Positions 36,831 through 45,462 are shown, numbered from the stretch's first letter. The stretch: 64,000 bases of DNA from DATBLE01 sp038248655 (GCA_038248655.1 JBBRXG010000003.1:1-64000); one strand, 5' to 3'. Numbers and translations are program-made. The notes: a model not told the origin generated them from the letters alone.

Positions 36831-37346
36831 CTATTCGACTCGCTGGGGTTCTGGGACCTCGTCGCCCGGGAAGTAAAGATCGTCCACCGCGATGTTGACT
36901 TCGGTCACCGAGAGACCGGTGATGCCCTCGATGCGCTTGATCAGGTTGTCGCGGACTGCCTGCGCGACTTGGGGGATCGACTCGCCGTACTCGACGACGA
37001 TCGTCAGATCGACGGCCGCCTCGCGCTCGCCGACCTCGACCGATACTCCCTGACTGCGCTCGTCACTGATACCGACGCGCTGGGTGACTGCGCCCATCGC
37101 CCGTGACACGCCCCCGCCGAGCTCGTGCACGCCACGCACTTCGCGCGCCGCGATGCCGGCGACCTTCGTGACGACGGTATCCGCGATGCTGGTCGAACCG
37201 CGCTCGGACTCGAGCGGCGAGGAGGCCTCAATCGACCTCGACGCGGTGGTCTCCTTCGCGGCCGCGGCCCCGCGCGCGGCGCTCCGGCTGCGACCAGTGC
37301 TCGGCGTGGTCTGCTCGCCTCCGATTGTCGTATCGTCTGATCCCAC
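36831..37346 (-). CDS. Asp23/Gls24 family envelope stress protein
   Basis: 171 aa from a GTG at 37346, chosen because AAAGGAG lies 6 bases upstream; the frame continues further without support. A low-complexity Ser/Thr/Ala N-terminus (to about 60) precedes the Asp23 domain: IADTVVTKVAGIAAREVRGVHELGGG, VEVGEREAAVDLTIVVEYG, VTEVNIAVDDLYFPGDE. Asp23 proteins coat the inner membrane and respond to envelope stress. An ECF-type promoter lies upstream. Confidence 0.85.
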   Translation of the reverse strand: MGSDDTTIGGEQTTPSTGRSRSAARGAAAAKETTASRSIEASSPLESERGSTSIADTVVTKVAGIAAREVRGVHELGGGVSRAMGAVTQRVGISDERSQGVSVEVGEREAAVDLTIVVEYGESIPQVAQAVRDNLIKRIEGITGLSVTEVNIAVDDLYFPGDEVPEPQRVE

Positions 37347-37406
37347 GGTCGTCTCCTTTGCGTGCGGCTTGTGGACATCGCGGGTCGATGTCTCCTGATC
37401 ATTTAG

Positions 37407-37430
37407 AACGAGACATGTGCAAAAAGTTCC
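37407..37430 (-). promoter_or_regulatory. ECF-type promoter upstream of the Asp23 gene
   Basis: Minus strand GGAAC (37426-37430), 15-base spacer, CGTT (37407-37410), then CTAA. GGAAC/CGTT is the classical ECF promoter pattern. The adjacent sigma factor gene is the obvious candidate regulator. A leader of about 55 bases with AAAGGAG follows. Confidence 0.6.
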
Positions 37431-37443
37431 GCGGCCGGTGACA

Positions 37444-38136
37444 TTACGGTCGAGGTCGCTCCGCAAGCCGGACCCGTCTGGGCTCCGGAGTGCTCGGGAA
37501 GCCGTACACGTCGTCGACCGCGATGTCGATCTTGCCCGGCTCGAGCCCGGTCACTCTCTCAACCCACCGGACAACGCGGTCGCGTATGCCAGCCGAGACA
37601 ACGGGAATCCGTCTCCCGTACTCGATCACGATCCGGATCTGGACGTCGACTCGGTGCCCATCCACGGCGACCGTCACCCCGCGAGCAGCCATCCCGCCAG
37701 GGCTGTTACCGGACACCGCAATCGCCCCGCGCGCGCTGAGCGCGTAAACGCCCGGCGTCTCGCGAGCGATCCGCGCGACGAGCCGCGCCACAACCGTGTC
37801 GGCGATGCGCGTCACGCCGCCGGGGCCTCCAAGCAGCGCGTGACGGACGAGTCGCGGAACCACGATCTCCAGCGGGACGAGCTGGCCGAGCGCCCTTAGC
37901 TCGCGCCGGATCCGGCGTACGACGCTCTCGACCAGGCCGGGCGGACGGACGATGGCCTCGCGAGCTACCTCGCGCACAATTCCCCAGAGAGGCTCGAGGT
38001 GCCGCAATGCCGCCTGACAATGCGGGCAGCTCTCCTGGTGCTTGGCTTCCGCCGGGGGAAGCCCCTCGGCCACCTGATCGATCAAGGTTGCCAACTCCAC
38101 CCCGCAGGGCAGGCGCTCGAGATGGTCGGCGGTCAT
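37444..38136 (-). CDS. Zinc-finger anti-sigma domain fused to an Asp23 domain
   Basis: 230 aa. The N-terminus carries AKHQESCPHCQAALRHLEPLW (H-x3-C-x2-C near residues 33-40), the zinc anti-sigma signature. After a helical middle (about 55-105) the C-terminus is an Asp23 domain: RIADTVVARLVARIARETPGVYAL, VTVAVDGHRVDVQIRIVIEYG, IDIAVDDVYGFP. The ATG overlaps the sigma gene stop (ATGA). There is no transmembrane segment, unlike most anti-sigma factors, so the Asp23 part may be the membrane- or partner-sensing module. I know of no characterised protein with this architecture. Confidence 0.85.
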   Translation of the reverse strand: MTADHLERLPCGVELATLIDQVAEGLPPAEAKHQESCPHCQAALRHLEPLWGIVREVAREAIVRPPGLVESVVRRIRRELRALGQLVPLEIVVPRLVRHALLGGPGGVTRIADTVVARLVARIARETPGVYALSARGAIAVSGNSPGGMAARGVTVAVDGHRVDVQIRIVIEYGRRIPVVSAGIRDRVVRWVERVTGLEPGKIDIAVDDVYGFPSTPEPRRVRLAERPRP

Positions 38137-38669
38137 TGTTGCTCCCTCATCATCGCCACGAGCTCGAGGCGGGCGCGTCGGATGCGGCTCTTGACCGCAG
38201 GAAGCGAAATCTCGAGGACAGCGCCAATCTCCTGGTAGGTCAGGCCCTCGAATTCGCGGAGCACGAGCGGTGCGCGCTGCTCGGGGGTCAGGTGCATGAT
38301 GCTCGTCTTCAGCAAGTCCAGCGCGTCCGCCGTCTCCACGATCTTCCCTGGCTCGCTCCTCGGCGCCTCATGCCCTTCGGACAGCGGCTCCGTCGGCCGC
38401 CGACGCTGGAGCAGGTTCAAGCAGCGGTTCGTGACCACGCGGTAGAGCCAGGTCGCCGTAGAGCTCTCGGCTCGGAACGTCGGCAGAGCTTGCCAGGCCT
38501 GCACGAGCGCATCTTGCGTCGCATCCTCGGCCTCCGTCGGATTCCCGAGGAGGCGCAGCGCGACTCGGTAGACAGGCAGCTCGTAGCGTCGAACGAGTGC
38601 TTCGAACGCGGCCAGGTCGCCCGTCTGGGCGGCGTGGATGAGGTGAATGTCCTCTGTCTCGCGAACCAT
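38133..38669 (-). CDS. ECF RNA polymerase sigma factor
   Basis: 178 aa. Region 2 (FEALVRRYELPVYRVALRLLGN, EDATQDALVQAWQALPTFR, TWLYRVVTNRCLNLLQRRR) and region 4 (LTPEQRAPLVLREFEGLTYQEIGAVLEISLPAVKSRIRRARLEL) are complete. It is followed by a coupled anti-sigma-Asp23 fusion and the Asp23 operon, so it probably controls the envelope response encoded there. Confidence 0.94.
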   Translation of the reverse strand: MVRETEDIHLIHAAQTGDLAAFEALVRRYELPVYRVALRLLGNPTEAEDATQDALVQAWQALPTFRAESSTATWLYRVVTNRCLNLLQRRRPTEPLSEGHEAPRSEPGKIVETADALDLLKTSIMHLTPEQRAPLVLREFEGLTYQEIGAVLEISLPAVKSRIRRARLELVAMMREQQ

Positions 38670-38804
38670 GCCGCGGCGCTGTCGTACCGAGCGACGGCTA
38701 CAGCTAACGACGATGTCGCCATCTCTGCTCTGCTGTAATCGCTAGACCGACGAGCTGAGGGCCGAGCCCAGGGGGCAAGTCGAGCCCGCCCTACGCCAGG
38801 GGCC

Positions 38805-38963
38805 TTATTTGCCCTTCAGCTTGTCAGCAACCTTATCGACCGCGCGCTTGGCCTTGGCGCCAGCCTGGTCGACTTTGCCCTCGCGCTGTAGCTCCTTGTC
38901 ACCAGTGAGGTCGCCGGCGGCCTCCTTCGCGCGGCCCTTGCCCTCGTCGAGCTTCTCCTTCAT
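38805..38963 (-). CDS. CsbD family stress protein
   Basis: 52 aa: MKEKLDEGKGRAKEAAGDLTGD, KELQREGKVDQAGAKAKRAV. CsbD-like proteins are small, abundant, highly charged general-stress proteins of unknown activity. GGAAGG lies 6 bases before the second of two in-frame ATGs, which decides the start at 38963; the first (38969) would touch the ribosome site. It lies just upstream of the ECF/Asp23 locus, consistent with a stress role. Confidence 0.88.
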   Translation of the reverse strand: MKEKLDEGKGRAKEAAGDLTGDKELQREGKVDQAGAKAKRAVDKVADKLKGK

Positions 38964-39079
38964 GGTCATCCTTCCGTCGCGTGTCTGGTACCTATTCGAC
39001 ACGCGCTGAGCGCAGAAGTTGCGTGGCGAGCACCGGTCAACCCCGTATGTGCCCTCCGTCCAAGAAGAACCTGAGAATG

Positions 39080-39109
39080 GAAAAGCCCCGGCTCTCCCGG
39101 GGCTTTTCT
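39080..39109 (-). terminator. Terminator of tRNA-Gly
   Basis: Minus strand AAAAGCCCCGG, loop GAGAG-like, CCGGGGCTTTT: a strong GC stem with A-run and T-run, beginning four bases after the tRNA. Confidence 0.85.
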
Positions 39110-39112
39110 GTG

Positions 39113-39185
39113 AGCGGGGGACGGGGTTCGAACCCGCGACCCTCAGCTTGGGAAGCTGATGCTCTACCAACTGAGCTACCCCCGC
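39113..39185 (-). tRNA. tRNA-Gly (CCC)
   Basis: 73 nt. Acceptor GCGGGGG/CCCCCGC, D-arm GCTC-AGTTGGTA-GAGC, anticodon stem TCAGC/GCTGA with loop TTCCCAA (anticodon CCC), T-arm CGGGTTCGAACCCCG region. TATCCT at 39198-39203 is a plausible -10, 12 bases upstream. No encoded CCA. Confidence 0.95.
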
Positions 39186-39222
39186 GCGTCGCCCCCAAGG
39201 ATAGCGCGGCGCCGCGTGCGAC

Positions 39223-40568
39223 CTACCGGATCGAGACCTGGACGAGCCGGCGAGTGGCGACACCGGCGAGCAGATTGTCCCCCGGCCTCCGCGCGCGGAC
39301 GAAGAGGACCAGCGCGGCGCGGCGGATGGGCATCTTCGCGGTCGGGAAGAGCTGGATCGTCGCCCAGCCGTCGGCGCCGGTGGTCGCCTCGGGGGCGGCG
39401 CGCAGCCACGGGTACGGCAGGCCGAGCACGTAGACGAGCGCGCCGCGGACAACGTACCCGCGCGTGTCGATGACGCGGAACCGTCCGACGAACGCCTGGC
39501 GGGAGCTGAGACGGGCCGGGATGAACTTCACCGACGAGACGACGAGCCGCTGGGGCGGGGCGATCATCTCGATGGGCAGCGACGTCTCGCCAGAGGGGAG
39601 CTTGATCGCGCCCGGCGGCAGCGCTGCGGCGACGACCGCGGTCGGCACCGAGGTGGCGAATCCGCTCGTGCCGAACTGGTTCGTCGCGGCCACCTGGACG
39701 CGGATCCGGTCGCCGACGTCGGCACCTCCGAGGAGCTGGGTCTGCGCCGTCCCGATCGTCGTCGAGCAGTTGTTCCCCGCGCTGTCGCAGCGCAGCCAGC
39801 GGAACGAGAAGCGCGAGGGGGCGTTCGACCAGGCACCGGCGGTGGCCGTCAGGTCTGGCCGTCACGGGCGGTGCCGGCGATCGTCGGCGGGGTGACGATG
39901 CCCGGAGCCGCCGGCTGCTCACCGACGACGCCGGTGGGATTGGACACGGCGGCCGTACCGCCATAGCGGTTGCGTGCCCGGACGACGACCCTGATCGTGG
40001 AGCCGATGTCGCCGCGGTCGACCTTGTAGGTGCTGTGGTTGCCGCCGACGTTGCTGCAGTTTGCGCCCCGCGTGTCGCAGTGTTTCCACTGGTAGCTGAA
40101 CGAGGTCGGACTGTTTGCCCAGCCACCGTTCGTCGTGGCGAGCGTCTGGCCGTCTCTCGGCGTCCCGGAGATCACCGGAGCCGCCGTGTTCGCCGGCTGG
40201 AGCCCCTTGGCGATCGTCGCCGTCGCGCCGGACAGCGCATTGGCCGAGCCGCTCGAGTTCTGTGCGGTGACCGAGACGCGGATCCTGTGGCCGATATCGT
40301 CGCCCGAGAGCCGGTACGTCTGGCTCTTCGCCCCGTCGATATCGCGGCAGTTGCCTCCGCTCGAGTTGCACCGCCGCCAGCGGTAGTGGAACGACATCGG
40401 CGTCGAGCCCGACCACGACCCGCTCGTCGCGGTCAGCGTGTCCCCCTCGTGATTGCCGCCGGAGATCTTCGGCGGCGCGGTGTTCGACGGAGCAGCCGTG
40501 ACCGCGCCCTGCGCCGCGGCTCCGGAGAGGAGCCCGACCAGTGCGAGCACCGAGACGATCTTCCACAT
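39223..40568 (-). pseudogene. Secreted protein with Ig-like/fibronectin-like repeats, frameshifted
   Basis: ATG at 40568 starts a signal peptide (MWKIVSVLALVGLLSGAAA). Three repeats of about 90 residues follow, each starting APPKISG/APVISGTP/PPTIAGTA and containing a WRRC/WKHC/WLRC core with a second Cys. At 39854-39860 one C is missing: the frame should read GQTLTATAGAWSNAPSRF but meets TGA after GQT. The shifted frame continues as the third repeat and a C-terminal beta domain to 39223. Either a real one-base deletion or an assembly error. Probably cell-surface or exported; function unknown. Confidence 0.8.
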
Positions 40569-40675
40569 GCTCGCCGTATCCCCCGCCCGCTGACTTCGTA
40601 CCACCCCAAACACAATGCTTACGAGGCCCGTTTGCGACGATAATCCGGGTCAGAGCGAACGACGAGGAGGAACCG

Positions 40676-41767
40676 ATGGGACACAATCTCGAGGAGACGG
40701 CCCGCGCGCTCGTCGCGCCGGGCAAGGGGATCCTCGCCGCCGACGAGAGCGACGGCACGATCAAGAAGCGTTTCGACTCGATCGGGGTCGACTCGACGGA
40801 GGAGACGCGGCGCGCGTACCGCGACCTGCTCTTCACCACCGAGGGCGCCGCCGACCACGTCAGCGGCGTGATCCTCTACGACGAGACGATCCGGCAGAGT
40901 GCGGCCGACGGCACGCCGTTCCCCCGGCTGCTTGAGCGCCAGGGGATCATTCCGGGGATCAAGGTCGACAAGGGTGCGAAGGAGCTCGCGAACGCGCCCG
41001 GCGAGAAGATCACGGAGGGCCTCGACGGCCTCCGCGAGCGGCTCGGCGAGTACCGGGAGCTCGGGGCCCGGTTCACGAAGTGGCGGGCGGTGATCACCAT
41101 CGGCCCCCGGTCGCCGGAGGCGACCCGATCCGCGGGGCCGGGCGACGCGGGCTCCGGCGGCGACGCTTCCAGGCACGCGATCCCCAGCGAGTACTGCCTG
41201 TGGACGAACGCCCACGCGCTCGCCCGGTACGCCGCCCTCTCCCAGGAGGCGGGCCTGGTGCCGATCGTCGAGCCCGAGGTGCTGATGGACGGCGACCACT
41301 CGCTCGAGACGAGCTTCGACGTCACCTCGCGGACGCTGCACGCCGTGTTCACCGAGCTCCGCGACCAGCGGGTCCAGCTCGAGCAGATGCTGCTGAAGCC
41401 GAACATGGTCCTGTCGGGTTACGAGGCGTCGCAGCGGGACGGGGTGCAGGAGGTCGCGGAGGCGACCGTCCGCTGCTTCCGCCGCCACGTGCCGGCCGCG
41501 GTCCCGGGGATCGTGTTCCTCTCCGGCGGCCAGACCGACGAGGACGCGACCGCCCACCTGAATGCGGTGAACGCCACGGGCCCGCGCCCCTGGGAGCTGT
41601 CGTTCTCGTACGGTCGGGCGCTCCAGGCCCCGGCCCTGAAGGCGTGGGCCGGCCAGGCTGCGAACGTCGCCGCCGGCCAGGCCGCCTACCTCCACCGCGC
41701 GACGATGAACGGGCTCGCCCGGTCGGGGTCGTACTCGCCGGACCTGGAGACGAAGGTCGCCGCGTAG
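40676..41767 (+). CDS. Class I fructose-bisphosphate aldolase
   Basis: 363 aa, ATG at 40676 with GAGGAGG six bases upstream. LVAPGKGILAADESDGTIKKRF, VEPEVLMDGDHSLE and the Schiff-base Lys in QMLLKPNMVLSGYE mark the eukaryote-like class I aldolase. Between ITIG and IPSEYCL (about residues 141-168) lies an insertion of about 22 residues rich in Gly, Ala and Ser (GPGDAGSGGDAS), absent from typical members. Cleaves fructose-1,6-bisphosphate or works in gluconeogenesis. The convergent neighbour is the matching bisphosphatase. Confidence 0.93.
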   Translation: MGHNLEETARALVAPGKGILAADESDGTIKKRFDSIGVDSTEETRRAYRDLLFTTEGAADHVSGVILYDETIRQSAADGTPFPRLLERQGIIPGIKVDKGAKELANAPGEKITEGLDGLRERLGEYRELGARFTKWRAVITIGPRSPEATRSAGPGDAGSGGDASRHAIPSEYCLWTNAHALARYAALSQEAGLVPIVEPEVLMDGDHSLETSFDVTSRTLHAVFTELRDQRVQLEQMLLKPNMVLSGYEASQRDGVQEVAEATVRCFRRHVPAAVPGIVFLSGGQTDEDATAHLNAVNATGPRPWELSFSYGRALQAPALKAWAGQAANVAAGQAAYLHRATMNGLARSGSYSPDLETKVAA

Positions 41768-41800
41768 CGCTCGAGCAGCCCTTGGAACGGATGGGCGCCC

Positions 41801-42787
41801 TCAGCTGTAGCGCGCGCCCGTGAGCTCTGCCAGCTTGGCCAGGCTGTGCTCGGCGCGCACGCGCCGGATCGTCCCCGAGCGTGAGCGCATCACGATCGAC
41901 TCGGTCACCGAGACGCCTCCCGCCAATCGCACGCCGCGGAGGAGCGCCCCGTCCGTCACACCGGTGGCGGCGATGAACAGGTCGGCGCCGGAGACGAGGT
42001 CGTCGGCGGTCAACACGCGGTCGACGTCGTAGCCCGCGTCGACCAGCTGCCGTCGCTCGTCCCGGTCACGCGGCCACAGTCGCCCCTGCATCGCCCCGCC
42101 GATGCACTTGATCGCCGCGGCGGAGATCACCCCTTCCGGGGTACCGCCGATGCCCATCACGAGGTCGACGCCGGTTCCCTCCCGGGCGGCCGCGATCGCC
42201 GGCGCGACGTCGCCGTCCGTGATCAGGCGGACATTCGCACCCACATCGCGCAGCTCGGCGATCAGCGACTCGTGCCGGTCCCGGTCGAGGACGACGACGG
42301 CGACGTCCCGGGGCGCGATCCCCTTGGCCTCGGCAACCCGGCGGACGTTCTCGGCCGGCGACTGTCGGATATCGATCGCGTCGGCCGCGGCCGCACCGAC
42401 CGCGATCTTGTCCATGTACACGGCCGCCCCCGGGGAGAACATCGTTCCGCGCTCGGCGACGGCGATCACGGCGATCGCGTTCGGCGCGCCGTTCGCTGTC
42501 AGGCGCGTGCCTTCGAGCGGGTCGACCGCCACGTCGACCGCCGGCCCCTCCCCGCTCCCGACCTCCTCGCCGTTGAAGAGCATCGGTGCCTGGTCCTTCT
42601 CCCCCTCGCCGATCACGACCACGCCGTCCATCGCGACCGTGTCGAGCATCAGCCGCATCGCGTCGACTGCGGCCTGGTCGGCCGCCTCCTTGTCTCCCCG
42701 ACCGACCCACCGTGCCGCCCCCATCGCCGCGGCCTCGGTCACCCGCACGAGCTCGAGCGCCAGGTTCCGGTCCGGGGGGAGGCTCAC
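41801..42787 (-). CDS. glpX: Class II fructose-1,6-bisphosphatase
   Basis: 328 aa. GEGEKDQAPM and VDPLEGTRLTANG are the metal and phosphate motifs, GIGGTPEGVISAAAIKCIGG the C-terminal core. Gluconeogenic; length fits. GTG start at 42787, with TAGGAT exactly 6 bases upstream, suggesting a leaderless transcript. It is separated from argS by 58 bases. Confidence 0.95.
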   Translation of the reverse strand: MSLPPDRNLALELVRVTEAAAMGAARWVGRGDKEAADQAAVDAMRLMLDTVAMDGVVVIGEGEKDQAPMLFNGEEVGSGEGPAVDVAVDPLEGTRLTANGAPNAIAVIAVAERGTMFSPGAAVYMDKIAVGAAAADAIDIRQSPAENVRRVAEAKGIAPRDVAVVVLDRDRHESLIAELRDVGANVRLITDGDVAPAIAAAREGTGVDLVMGIGGTPEGVISAAAIKCIGGAMQGRLWPRDRDERRQLVDAGYDVDRVLTADDLVSGADLFIAATGVTDGALLRGVRLAGGVSVTESIVMRSRSGTIRRVRAEHSLAKLAELTGARYS

Positions 42788-42793
42788 GGGGCA

Positions 42794-42799
42794 ATCCTA
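42794..42799 (-). promoter_or_regulatory. -10 element of glpX
   Basis: TAGGAT on the minus strand, six bases before the GTG. Part of the window-wide leaderless pattern. Confidence 0.55.
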
Positions 42800-42845
42800 G
42801 AGCGGGCGGGAGCTCGGCGCCCGCGCCGCCGCCCGCGCGAGCCGT

Positions 42846-44363
42846 CTACATGCGCTCGGGCGCCTCGACGCCGACGAGTCCGAGCGCGGTCGCGATCACC
42901 GTCTGCGTCGTCCGGGCGAGATCGCGGCGAAACGGCACCACCTCGTCGGCGGAGATCACACGGTTGTGGTGGTAGAAGCGGTGAAAGTCGTCGGCAACCC
43001 GGATCGCGTACACCGTCAGCATGTGCGGCGCGCGGCGTTCGGCCGCCTCGGACGCGACCTGCGGGAACTCGAGCAGCCGCTTGACGAGCTCCCGCTCCTG
43101 CTCGCCCAGCTCGGGATCGGCGGCAGCGACGGGGAGCCCGGCGGCGTTCCGCATGATCCCGGCGATCCGGGCGTGGGCGTACTGGACGTAGTAGACCGGG
43201 TTCTTCTCGGTCCGCTCGGCCGCCAGGGCGACGTCGATCTCGATCGTCTGGTCCGGGCTTCGGTTGACGAGGTGCCAGCGGGCGGCGTCGACTCCGATCT
43301 CGTCCATGAACTCGTCGAGGAAGACGACGTCGCCGCGGCGCTTGGACATCTTCGTCTGCTCCCCGGCCCGGGTGAGATGCACGAGCTGGTACAGGAGCAC
43401 CTCGACGCGCTCCGGGTCGTACCCGAGCATGCGCGCGATCGCCGCGTACCAGTTTCGTGTCCCGTGATGGTCGGCCCCGACCACGTAGATCGCCCGGTCG
43501 AAGCCCCGCTCGAGCTTGTCGACGAGGTAGACGACGTCGGCGGCCCTGTAGGTCGGCCCGCGGCCGCCGGAGCGGATCAGGACGCGGTCGTCGTCGTCTC
43601 CGTAGGCGGACGAGCGGGCCCAGACCGCCCCCTCGCGTTCGTAGGTGTCGAGCTGTGGAAGCAGTTCGGGCAGCCGCTCGGCCAGCTCGCTCTGGCGGGC
43701 CCACGAGTCGAAGTGGATGCGGAAGCGCTCCAGTGTCCGCTCGATCCGCCGGAGCATCGGTGGGATCGGATCCCCGGTGGTCGCCGCCAGCTCGCGGACG
43801 TAGCTGCCGCGGTATCCGTCCTCGGGCGGCTCCTCCCCGCGGCGCACGGCCTCGACCGACTCGCGGAACTTCTCCATCTGAGCGCCGGCGTCGTTGTAGT
43901 AGTACTCCCGCTCGACCCCGTCGCCGGCGAAGGCGAGCAGGCGGGCGACGGAGTCGCCGATCGCGCCGTTCCGGGCCGCCGAGACGACGATCGGGCCGGT
44001 CGGGTTCGCCGAGACCATCTCGACCTGCACCTGCTCCTGCACGGAAGCGGAGCCGGCCCCGTAGCGGTCTCCGGCCCGGAGCATCTCTCCGACGGCGTCG
44101 CGATACCAGTCGGGCGCAAGCACCACGTTGACGAAGCCGGGCCCGGCAACCTCGGCCCGTTCGACGTCGGGCAGGTCGGAGGCGGCCGCTGCGAGCCCGG
44201 AAGCGAGCTCGTGGGGCGGCACCCCCCGTGCGGGCGCGGCCTTCAGCGCGGCGCTCGTCGCGTAGTCGCCGTGGGCGGCGTCGGCCGGCCGCTCGAGCTC
44301 GACGACGGCGCCGGCGGCCTCCGAGAGGACGGCCTCCAGACGGGAGATCGGGCTAGCCCGCAA
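42846..44363 (-). CDS. argS: Arginyl-tRNA synthetase with a degenerate HIGH motif
   Basis: 505 aa from a TTG at 44363, overlapping the previous gene by 11 bases. The fold is clear: an N-terminal tRNA-binding domain, EMVSANPTGPI, EYYYNDAGAQMEKF, VVGADHHGTRNWYAAIARML, QLVHLTRAGEQTKMSKRRGD (intact KMSK) and a C-terminal anticodon domain. Where other ArgRSs have PLHVGHGRG, this one reads PIVVSAARN (V126-A129), so both histidines of the class I HIGH signature are gone. Somewhat shorter than typical (550-590). It may still be functional in this lineage, or be a specialised paralogue; the sequence alone cannot decide. Confidence 0.92.
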   Translation of the reverse strand: MRASPISRLEAVLSEAAGAVVELERPADAAHGDYATSAALKAAPARGVPPHELASGLAAAASDLPDVERAEVAGPGFVNVVLAPDWYRDAVGEMLRAGDRYGAGSASVQEQVQVEMVSANPTGPIVVSAARNGAIGDSVARLLAFAGDGVEREYYYNDAGAQMEKFRESVEAVRRGEEPPEDGYRGSYVRELAATTGDPIPPMLRRIERTLERFRIHFDSWARQSELAERLPELLPQLDTYEREGAVWARSSAYGDDDDRVLIRSGGRGPTYRAADVVYLVDKLERGFDRAIYVVGADHHGTRNWYAAIARMLGYDPERVEVLLYQLVHLTRAGEQTKMSKRRGDVVFLDEFMDEIGVDAARWHLVNRSPDQTIEIDVALAAERTEKNPVYYVQYAHARIAGIMRNAAGLPVAAADPELGEQERELVKRLLEFPQVASEAAERRAPHMLTVYAIRVADDFHRFYHHNRVISADEVVPFRRDLARTTQTVIATALGLVGVEAPERM

Positions 44364-45450
44364 CGGCCTCGCCCCCGGCACCGGCAGCGCCGGTGCCGGT
44401 GCCGTCCCGCCGGGCGACAGCGGCTTTGCCGCCGTCGCTTCCGGCGGACGGCGCAAAGAGCTCCTCGAGCGCCTGCAGCTCCTCCGCGGTGCCGACGGCG
44501 ATCAGCATGTCTCCGGGATCGAGCTGGGCGTCCGGATTCGGTGTCGTATCGAACGTCCCGTCCAGCTTGCGCAGGGCGACGATCAGCGCCCCCGTCTCGT
44601 GACGGATGCGCGACTCGCCGATCGTGCGCCCGGCCTGGGGGCAGTCCTCGGTCACCTCGATCTCCTCAAAGCGCAGGTCGGGCCCGCCGTGGCGCGAGAC
44701 GATGTCGAGGAACGCCGAGACGGTGGGCTTCAGCATCAGCTTGGCGATCTCCTGGCCGGCCGACGCGTACGGCTGGACGACGCGGGTCGCTCCGGCGCGC
44801 AGCATCTTCGACGCCGCGTCCTCGGTCGAGGCCCGGGCGACGATCGTCAGGTCGGGCCGTTCGGAGCGGGCCGAGACCGTGATGTACAGGTTGTCGACGT
44901 CCGAGTCGGACGAGGCGACGAGCCCGCGCGCGCGCGCCAGCCCGGCCTCCGCGAGGTCGGCGTCGTTCGTGCCGGTGCCGTCGATGTAGGGGACGTTCTC
45001 CGCCCGCGCGATCGCGAGCGATTCGGGATTGAAGTCGAGGACGACGAACGGCACCCCGGCGTCGCGGAACTCGTCGGCGACCTCGCGGCCGACACGGCCG
45101 TAGCCGCAGATGATGTAGTGGTCGCTGATCCGGTCGATCATCCGGCGCCTCCTCCGGTCGGACAATGCTCCCGTGAGCACGCCGTGAGCGATCAGCTCGA
45201 CGAGCGCGCTCGCCAGGTAGCCGTAGATTGCCATCCCGGCGAGGATCAGCACGATCGTGACCACCTCGCCGCCCTTCCCCTGCGGCTTCGTGTCGATCCC
45301 GGTCAGCGAGACGGTCACGGTTGCCCGGTAGAACGCCTCGAGCGCGGTCTCGTGCAGGACGAGCGCGAAGGCCAGCGCCCCACCGCCGAGCACGCTGACG
45401 AACGCGCCCATCGCCAGCTTGAAATGGCGCAGGTTGTAGGGCGTATCCAC
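44353..45450 (-). CDS. K+ channel-like protein with TrkA-N and TrkA-C domains
   Basis: 365 aa from a GTG at 45450. A two-helix channel module (about 14-100) precedes the NAD-binding RCK domain (HYIICGYGRVGREVADEF, PFVVLDFNPESLAIA) and a TrkA-C domain (about 270-340). The pore loop reads TVTVSLTGIDTKPQGKG, so the canonical TVGYGD filter is SLTGID (48-53). Possibly a non-selective or regulatory channel. GATACT lies 6 bases before the GTG. Divergent from the DUF3467 gene. Confidence 0.85.
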   Translation of the reverse strand: MDTPYNLRHFKLAMGAFVSVLGGGALAFALVLHETALEAFYRATVTVSLTGIDTKPQGKGGEVVTIVLILAGMAIYGYLASALVELIAHGVLTGALSDRRRRRMIDRISDHYIICGYGRVGREVADEFRDAGVPFVVLDFNPESLAIARAENVPYIDGTGTNDADLAEAGLARARGLVASSDSDVDNLYITVSARSERPDLTIVARASTEDAASKMLRAGATRVVQPYASAGQEIAKLMLKPTVSAFLDIVSRHGGPDLRFEEIEVTEDCPQAGRTIGESRIRHETGALIVALRKLDGTFDTTPNPDAQLDPGDMLIAVGTAEELQALEELFAPSAGSDGGKAAVARRDGTGTGAAGAGGEAVAG

Positions 45451-45455
45451 GTCAG

Positions 45456-45462
45456 TAGTATC
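45456..45462. promoter_or_regulatory. Back-to-back -10 elements of the channel and DUF3467 genes
   Basis: GATACT (45457-45462, minus) is 6 bases from the channel GTG. TAGTAT (45456-45461, plus) is 8 bases from the second GTG of the DUF3467 gene. The hexamers overlap. Confidence 0.5.
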
